Positions 4,906 to 9,276 of a stretch of DNA of 9,276 nt are shown here, one piece after another (the first letter of the stretch is position 1; each line of letters begins with the position of its first letter). Made by a program: the position numbers and the translations under genes. The stretch is from CAXTSE01 sp035554115. GTDB lineage: Bacteria > Actinomycetota > Actinomycetes > Actinomycetales > Microbacteriaceae. Below the pieces are notes generated by a model. It was not told the origin of the DNA, ran no database searches, and was given only the letters and a program-made list of their open reading frames with translations. Location of the stretch: assembly GCA_035554115.1 (NCBI GenBank), contig DATMIW010000054.1, positions 1 to 9,276 on the forward strand, written 5' to 3'.

Positions 4906-7717
4906 TGTCGTCCTCAGCAAATGTGTCGGCCGGGTCGTCGTCGAGCGGGCCCGTCGTGCGCACGCTGCGTCGTCTCCGCTGGGTGGGAATCGCGAGCAGC
5001 ACGGCTATTCCGACTATGACCGCCTGCCCGAGGGGGACCAGGGCGGCCCACGCGGGCGGGGCGGAGCCGACGACATCCACCGAGGCACCGCCTGCTTTGA
5101 GGTCTCCGTACCTCCACAGGGCCGTGCTGCCGATCGCCGAGAACACGGGTGATGCATCGAGTGCCTCAGCCGCACGCTGGCGCACAGCGCCTGCGGCCCC
5201 TTCGGCGGCCGGGAGGTAGACGAAGCCGATCCGCAGCTTCTGAAGCGTCGGCGTCGGATCGAATCCGCTGCGTGACGCGAGGTTGCCCGCGAGTTCCGCC
5301 ACCTGTGCGTCGTCGGAGCGAACCGAGGGACGCGTCGAGACGAGGGTGGAGGTTTCGTCGAGCGTGCTTCCGCCCCCGCGTTCGATCGTCGCAGCGAGGG
5401 AACCATCGGGCTGCGCCGTAAGCACGAGGGTTCCGATCTGGGGATCGACATCCGCCTGAGCGGCGACAAGAGCGGGAAGCTGCTCGGCGTTTCCCGCTCG
5501 CACGAGCGATGTCCCGAGCACCGGGCCTGCGAGAAGCGGCCCTACAGCCAGCGCAGCCGTGACGAGGACGACCGCACCGGCCAGCAGGGCAGCACGCCCG
5601 AGAGCCTCTAGGGTCACCGTCACTGCTCCGACAAGCCCGAGCCAGAAGAGGCTCAGCCCGAGGCCGGGCCAGGGACCGAGTCCCGTAGCGCCGTCTGCAG
5701 CCACGATGAGATGGGCCGACGCCACAGCTGTCGCAAGGCCCATAGCAGCGACAGCTAGAGACGGGACTGCACGGCGACTCCCCGGAAGGAACAGCGCCAT
5801 CAGCGCGAGAACCGCGAGCGGTGCGGAGAGAATAATCGGCGCCAGCGCCCCCGCAGCGGGGAGCCCGGCAGAGCTTGCGAACGACTGCCACCCGTCGGTG
5901 TCAAGGGCGGGATGACCGAGCATCAGCTGCCAGCCCGGCGGCACCGTGAAGGCTGTTGTCACACCCGGATCGGCCAGAAGGCCGAGGGGGCTTCCTCGCA
6001 GCAGTTGCTCAACCGCGAGCGGGGCAAACAGCGCGGCGGCCGGGATCACAATGCCCACCACCCGCACAATCGCCCGCGGGTGGGTGGCCGCCCACACGAC
6101 AAGCATCACCACGAGCGCGGGCGCGAGCACCGGCGCACAGGCCACTGTGGCCGCGAAGAGGAGGGATGCTGTCGCCGCCGCGCTCCACGATTTGACGCTT
6201 TCGATTCCCGCGAGCACGAGCCACGGCAGCAGAAGGTGCGCGAGGACGGCGGTGGGGCGCGCATCACCGAGCGCTGTCAGGAGGGGCGGCGCGAGCATCC
6301 AGAGCAGCGCCGCAACAATCGGCGGCCAGCGACGCTCGCTGAAGCGCGTCGCGCACCACCACGCGCCCAAGGCGGCGAGCGGCAGAGCGAGAAGCCACAG
6401 CAGCACGAACGACAGCGACGGCGCCCATGCCGTGAGGGAGGCGAGAACGGCAACAACGGCGAGGAAGGGATCCGCCGGACCGACCAGGTCGACGGCCCCG
6501 TCACGTGCGCTGATCGCCAGCTGCGCCCAGATGGCCCCGAGGTCATTGGAGAGGGGCAGGAGCGCCCCTCCACCGATCACTGACGAACCGATGAGCCGCC
6601 AGAACACGACGACGGAGACGAGAGTGGCGAGGGCGATGATCCAGGCGCCACCGCCGCCCAAGAACGACGCGCGCACGAGCTCCGGCTCGTTCTCACGATC
6701 TGCGCGACCGAGTTCTCGGGTCGCAGCACGCTTCTCGCGCAGCTCATCGCCGGTTATGCGCAGAGGTGCCAGGGCCGCCCAGTTCGACCGCAGCCCCCGC
6801 AACTGTCTGCGTGCCGCCGGAACCGTCGAGTCGAACGCCGCAGTGAACGCGGTCGCAATCTCTCCGCCGATCAGACCCGGCCGTTTGCCCAACAGGTGGC
6901 CGATCGAGCGCAGGAGCGCCAGGGGCACCAGCAGGACCCAGTGCAGGACGACGGCTCCACTCGCCGCGTAAGCGAGCCGGCGGTGCAGGTGCGCGGCGCG
7001 GCGCGCGCGGGCGACCACGCGGTCCGGATTCGCTTTGCGGCGGCCGAAGTCTTCGATGCGTGCCGAGAGTGTGACCCGAGCGCCCGGCACCCGCACCACG
7101 CGCGCTCCGGCGAGGCGTGCCCGAATCGACAGGTCGAGCCCCGCGTCGGCGGTGGGCAGACCCTCATCGAAGCCGCCGAGCTTCTCCCACATCTGCCGAC
7201 GCACGAGCATGCCGAATGAGGCGACGCCCAGCACATCGCTTTCGGAGTCGTGCTGGGCCTGATCGAGTTCGCCGTCCATGAGGCGCACTGTCGATCCGGT
7301 GCTCGACAAGCTCTCCCCGTAGGAGTACACAATCGCCGGATCTTCGGGATCGACGAGCTTCGGCCCGGCGATAGCAACCGACGGGGCCACCTCGACTGCG
7401 GCAAGGAGTTTCTGCAGAGCATCCGGATGCGGCTGGGTCGTCGCGCTGAGCAGCCACAGCCAGTCATCGGAGCCCTGCGCCGGAGCAGCGGCGCGGAGTC
7501 CGCGCTCGACGCCGTCACCGAATGATCCCGCCGAGGTGGCCACCACGCGGTTGGGAGCCGCTGCTGTCAGAAGCGCGACGCTCTGGTCGGTTGAGCCGAC
7601 GTCCACCAGGACCACGTCGTCGGGACGGCGCGACTGTGCGGCGAGCGCGGCGAGAGTGTCAGGAAGCCACTGCTCGCCGTTGCGCACGACAAGGATCGCG
7701 GTGACTCGTGGCTGCAT
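4898..7717 (-). CDS. GT2-like polytopic membrane protein with degenerate DXD site
   Basis: A 939-residue protein. Residues 1 to about 250 form a family-2 glycosyltransferase fold. It starts MQPRVTAILVVRNGEQWLP, followed by DVVLVDVGSTDQS (34-46), which holds the nucleotide-sugar Asp. APSVAIAGPKLVDPE (111-125) and GGFDEGLPTADAGLDLSIRA (181-200) are also present. The strand that should end in the metal-binding Asp pair reads WLWLLSATTQPHPDAL (86-101), with Ser-Ala-Thr-Thr where Asp is expected, so ordinary metal-dependent transfer is questionable. From about 252 to 735 there are roughly ten membrane segments, broken by a charged cytoplasmic loop (about 298-350). Residues 740-890 look extracytoplasmic. 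A last membrane segment (892-910) is followed by RRRR and an acidic tail. There is no ribosome site; TAGCCT lies 9 bases before the ATG. The gene sits 93 bp after whiB2 and overlaps the DUF5719 gene by 8 bp. It probably acts on an envelope polysaccharide or glycolipid; the substrate is unknown. Confidence 0.85.
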   Translation of the reverse strand: MQPRVTAILVVRNGEQWLPDTLAALAAQSRRPDDVVLVDVGSTDQSVALLTAAAPNRVVATSAGSFGDGVERGLRAAAPAQGSDDWLWLLSATTQPHPDALQKLLAAVEVAPSVAIAGPKLVDPEDPAIVYSYGESLSSTGSTVRLMDGELDQAQHDSESDVLGVASFGMLVRRQMWEKLGGFDEGLPTADAGLDLSIRARLAGARVVRVPGARVTLSARIEDFGRRKANPDRVVARARRAAHLHRRLAYAASGAVVLHWVLLVPLALLRSIGHLLGKRPGLIGGEIATAFTAAFDSTVPAARRQLRGLRSNWAALAPLRITGDELREKRAATRELGRADRENEPELVRASFLGGGGAWIIALATLVSVVVFWRLIGSSVIGGGALLPLSNDLGAIWAQLAISARDGAVDLVGPADPFLAVVAVLASLTAWAPSLSFVLLWLLALPLAALGAWWCATRFSERRWPPIVAALLWMLAPPLLTALGDARPTAVLAHLLLPWLVLAGIESVKSWSAAATASLLFAATVACAPVLAPALVVMLVVWAATHPRAIVRVVGIVIPAAALFAPLAVEQLLRGSPLGLLADPGVTTAFTVPPGWQLMLGHPALDTDGWQSFASSAGLPAAGALAPIILSAPLAVLALMALFLPGSRRAVPSLAVAAMGLATAVASAHLIVAADGATGLGPWPGLGLSLFWLGLVGAVTVTLEALGRAALLAGAVVLVTAALAVGPLLAGPVLGTSLVRAGNAEQLPALVAAQADVDPQIGTLVLTAQPDGSLAATIERGGGSTLDETSTLVSTRPSVRSDDAQVAELAGNLASRSGFDPTPTLQKLRIGFVYLPAAEGAAGAVRQRAAEALDASPVFSAIGSTALWRYGDLKAGGASVDVVGSAPPAWAALVPLGQAVIVGIAVLLAIPTQRRRRSVRTTGPLDDDPADTFAEDDNG

Positions 7718-7726
7718 CGTGTGTCG

Positions 7727-7759
7727 AGGCTATGCGTCCTGTGGGATCGGGTGAGTCAA
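7727..7759 (-). promoter_or_regulatory. Candidate promoter of the GT2-like gene
   Basis: TTGACT (7759-7754) and TAGCCT (7732-7727) lie upstream of the ATG at 7717. The 21-bp spacing is too long for a classical promoter, so the -10 may act without this -35. TAGCCT ends 9 bases before the ATG, leaving at most a two- or three-base leader. The gene may also be read from the whiB2 promoter. Confidence 0.3.
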
Positions 7760-7764
7760 GACAC

Positions 7765-7790
7765 GCGTCCTGGGCGAGATGCCCAGACGC
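7765..7790 (-). terminator. Hairpin downstream of whiB2
   Basis: GCGTC-C-TGGGC (7765-7775) and GCCCA-GACGC (7781-7790) form a 10-bp stem with one bulged C and a 5-base loop, 20 bases after the whiB2 stop. No T-run follows on the minus strand. It could terminate or attenuate whiB2 transcripts, or stabilise their 3' end, ahead of the GT2-like gene. Confidence 0.45.
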
Positions 7791-7810
7791 GGCTCAGGCC
7801 CAGAAGCGAC

Positions 7811-8140
7811 TCAGGCGCTGCGCGAACGACGAAGCTTGCGACGCTCGCGCTCGGAGAGCCCGCCCCAGATGCCGAAACGCTCATCGTTCTGCAGCGCGTA
7901 GTCGAGGCACTGGCCTTTGACCTCGCACGTCGTGCAGATCTTCTTCGCGTCGCGCGTGGAGCCACCCTTCTCAGGGAAGAACGCCTCCGGGTCGGTCTGC
8001 GCACACAGAGCGTCGGTCTGCCACGCCAGAGCGTTGTCGTCCTCGTCGAGGGTGACTTGCCGGACTCCGGGAACACCGAGACGGACCGGATCAATAAACC
8101 AGTCGTCCGGAACGGAGGGGCGGTATTCACTCGATGTCAT
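7811..8140 (-). CDS. whiB2: WhiB2 (WhmD)-type Wbl iron-sulfur transcription factor
   Basis: A 109-residue Wbl protein. Four Cys residues expected to bind a [4Fe-4S] cluster are present: Cys46, Cys69, Cys72 and Cys78 (C-x22-C-x2-C-x5-C). The Wbl turn GIWGG is at 90-94, followed by the basic tail ERERRKLRRSRS that contacts DNA. ALCAQTDPEAFFPEKGGSTR (44-63) and NDERFGIWGGLSERERR (85-101) match WhiB2/WhmD, the essential division and septation regulator of mycobacteria and counterpart of Streptomyces WhiB. Wbl proteins usually act by binding the primary sigma factor. The N-terminal 40 residues are variable. The start is supported by AGGGGAG (8153-8147), 6 bases upstream. A good promoter precedes it, so it is probably transcribed independently of galE. 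The Rv3258c-Rv3259-whiB2 order of mycobacteria is kept, but with the GT2-like and DUF5719 genes placed in between. Confidence 0.93.
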   Translation of the reverse strand: MTSSEYRPSVPDDWFIDPVRLGVPGVRQVTLDEDDNALAWQTDALCAQTDPEAFFPEKGGSTRDAKKICTTCEVKGQCLDYALQNDERFGIWGGLSERERRKLRRSRSA

Positions 8141-8146
8141 GCCACG

Positions 8147-8153
8147 CTCCCCT
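8147..8153 (-). promoter_or_regulatory. Ribosome binding site of whiB2
   Basis: On the minus strand AGGGGAG ends 6 bases before the ATG at 8140. It fixes the whiB2 start and is the strongest Shine-Dalgarno sequence in the window. Confidence 0.7.
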
Positions 8154-8190
8154 GGTTCGTCAAACAGCCTTGTCCAACTGCCTGGGAGTA

Positions 8191-8219
8191 ATTACACCGT
8201 TGTCATTCCCCAGAGTCAA
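8191..8219 (-). promoter_or_regulatory. Promoter of whiB2
   Basis: TTGACT (8219-8214) and TGTAAT (8196-8191) are separated by exactly 17 bp, close to the primary sigma-factor consensus. Transcription would start near 8184, giving a leader of about 43 bases with a good ribosome site. It is the only textbook -35/-10 pair seen in the window. Confidence 0.6.
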
Positions 8220-8222
8220 GCC

Positions 8223-8241
8223 GTGAACCCTAATTGGTCAC
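8223..8241. promoter_or_regulatory. Operator-like inverted repeat upstream of the whiB2 promoter
   Basis: GTG-A-ACC (8223-8229) and GGT-CAC (8236-8241) are complementary apart from one extra A, around the AT-rich centre CTAATT. The site lies directly upstream of the -35 box, between the galE stop and whiB2. This is an activator-like position. The binding protein, if any, is unknown. Confidence 0.3.
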
Positions 8242-8256
8242 ACCCAGTTCAGGGCG

Positions 8257-9234
8257 CTACGGCGCGCCGGGCGTGTCGGCGGCCTGGCGCGCATGCCACG
8301 CACTCGCCACCATGTCGTCGAGGGAATGCCGCATTCGCCACCCGAGATCGCGCGCGGCGGCCGCGCCGCCGGCCACAATGCGCGGCGGATCACCGGCGCG
8401 ACGGGGGCCCACCTCGGGGACGAACGGGATGTTGGTGACGCGGGCTACGGCATCCATGATCTGCCGCACCGAGAGCCCATCACCGCTACCGAGGTTGTAC
8501 ACCGGGTCGAGGAGCTCCCCGGCTTCGAGTCGCTGCGCCGCAACCGCATGCGCGAGGGCAATGTCGCTCACGTGCACGTAGTCGCGCACATTCGTGCCGT
8601 CGGGCGTGGGGTAGTCGTCGCCGTTGATGCGGGGTGTGCGGCCCTCAAGCAAGGCGTCGAAAACGAGGGGAAGAAGGTTGTGCGGGCTGACGTCGTACAC
8701 CTCGCGCACGCCCGAACCGACGACATTGAAATACCGGAGGCTGGTGTGCCGCAAGCCGGTCACTGCGGTCTGATCGCGCAGCAGCCACTCGCCGATGAGC
8801 TTGGACTCGCCGTACGGCGACTCGGGGGTTTTGGGGGTGTCTTCTGTGACCAAATCGACATCGGGGGTGCCATACACCGCGGCGCTCGAGGAGAACACCA
8901 TTCGCTCGACACCTGCTTCGGCCATCGCAGCGAGCAGCACGCGGGTGCCCTCGACGTTCTGCTCGTAGGTATGTAGTGGCCGCTCGACGCTGACGCCGGC
9001 GTACTTGAAACCCGCGACGTGGATGACGCCCGTGACACCGTGCTCTTCGATAGTGCGGAGGACGAGCTCGCCGTTGAGGACGCTGCCCGTCACAACTCGG
9101 ATTCCGGCGGGCACGAATGCGTGCCGACCTGTCGAGAGGTCGTCGAGCACGACTGTCGTGAGGTCGGCATCCATCAGTGCCCGAACGACGTGGGAACCGA
9201 TGTAGCCGGCGCCGCCGGTGACGAGCCAGGTCAT
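8257..9234 (-). CDS. galE: UDP-glucose 4-epimerase
   Basis: A 325-residue cytosolic member of the extended short-chain dehydrogenase family. It interconverts UDP-glucose and UDP-galactose using tightly bound NAD, linking galactose use to cell-surface glycan synthesis. The NAD site GGAGYIGSH is at 7-15. The catalytic triad is visible: Ser in FSSSAAVYG (114-122) with Tyr141 and Lys145 in SPYGESK. The substrate region RYFNVVG (167-173), DGTNVRDYVHVSD (212-224) and RRAGDP (278-283) also match GalE. Length is normal and no lesion is seen. The product could also act on N-acetylated sugars, which motifs alone do not exclude. The ATG at 9234 has no ribosome site. TAACCT followed by GACCCC leads directly into it, so a leaderless mRNA is predicted. 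The gene is upstream of whiB2 on the same strand, 116 bp away. Confidence 0.93.
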   Translation of the reverse strand: MTWLVTGGAGYIGSHVVRALMDADLTTVVLDDLSTGRHAFVPAGIRVVTGSVLNGELVLRTIEEHGVTGVIHVAGFKYAGVSVERPLHTYEQNVEGTRVLLAAMAEAGVERMVFSSSAAVYGTPDVDLVTEDTPKTPESPYGESKLIGEWLLRDQTAVTGLRHTSLRYFNVVGSGVREVYDVSPHNLLPLVFDALLEGRTPRINGDDYPTPDGTNVRDYVHVSDIALAHAVAAQRLEAGELLDPVYNLGSGDGLSVRQIMDAVARVTNIPFVPEVGPRRAGDPPRIVAGGAAAARDLGWRMRHSLDDMVASAWHARQAADTPGAP

Positions 9235-9240
9235 GGGGTC

Positions 9241-9246
9241 AGGTTA
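9241..9246 (-). promoter_or_regulatory. Predicted -10 box of leaderless galE
   Basis: TAACCT on the minus strand fits TAnnnT and ends 6 bases before the galE ATG. No -35 match is evident in the 30 bases left before the window edge. Confidence 0.5.
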
Positions 9247-9276
9247 GCGGGGGAACCTGGCTGAAGCAGATAAGGG

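Noticed and set aside
4918..4920. TTG start giving a DUF5719 protein five residues longer
   Set aside because: The ATG at 4905 has GAGG at the right distance and makes a typical 8-bp overlap with the upstream gene; the TTG has neither.
5946..6971. Open frame of 341 codons antisense to the GT2-like gene
   Set aside because: The product is Ser/Arg/Ala-rich with no domain, and no ribosome site or leaderless promoter was noted. It mirrors the codon pattern of the real gene opposite.

Overview
The window looks like chromosomal DNA from a high-GC actinobacterium. A member of Microbacteriaceae is most likely (Salinibacterium- or Leifsonia-like; the genus is a guess). This rests on four things: an MtrA-type response regulator, a WhiB2-type Wbl protein, a DUF3499 protein and a DUF5719 protein, all actinobacterial families. 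Their order also resembles the mycobacterial region around sahH-mtrA and Rv3258c-Rv3259-whiB2. No tRNA, rRNA, CRISPR array, transposase or phage gene was seen.

Layout from left to right. Positions 1-95 hold the 5' end of an mtrA-like gene on the minus strand, cut by the window edge. An AqpZ-like aquaporin (186-914, plus strand) diverges from it and ends in a perfect 14-bp stem terminator. A 120-bp spacer with three copies of a 12-bp motif follows. Next, on the minus strand, are ahcY (S-adenosylhomocysteine hydrolase) and, 29 bp upstream of it, a 73-residue DUF3499 protein with a C-C-C-H metal-site pattern. A degenerate zincin/metallopeptidase-like protein (2841-3275, plus strand) diverges from DUF3499 across 42 bp. 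It converges on a minus-strand set read in the order galE, whiB2, a 939-residue GT2-like membrane protein, and a DUF5719 membrane-anchored protein. The last two overlap by 8 bp.

Functional reading. galE supplies UDP-galactose for surface polysaccharide. The GT2-like/DUF5719 pair is probably an envelope-located partnership, and the neighbouring WhiB2 protein is an Fe-S regulator of cell division in relatives. AhcY removes S-adenosylhomocysteine after methylation. MtrA in relatives governs cell-wall and osmotic responses, which makes the divergent aquaporin suggestive. The links between these genes are inferred from position, not shown by the sequence.

Most notable observations: (i) the GT2-like domain has lost the Asp pair expected at its DXD site; (ii) several genes share one start architecture (TAnnnT, then GACnnC, then ATG), which predicts leaderless mRNAs; (iii) the metallopeptidase homologue lacks an HExxH motif; (iv) the aquaporin has an altered selectivity filter and sits inside the usual ahcY-mtrA junction; (v) there are short repeats downstream of ahcY and within the start of the DUF5719 gene.
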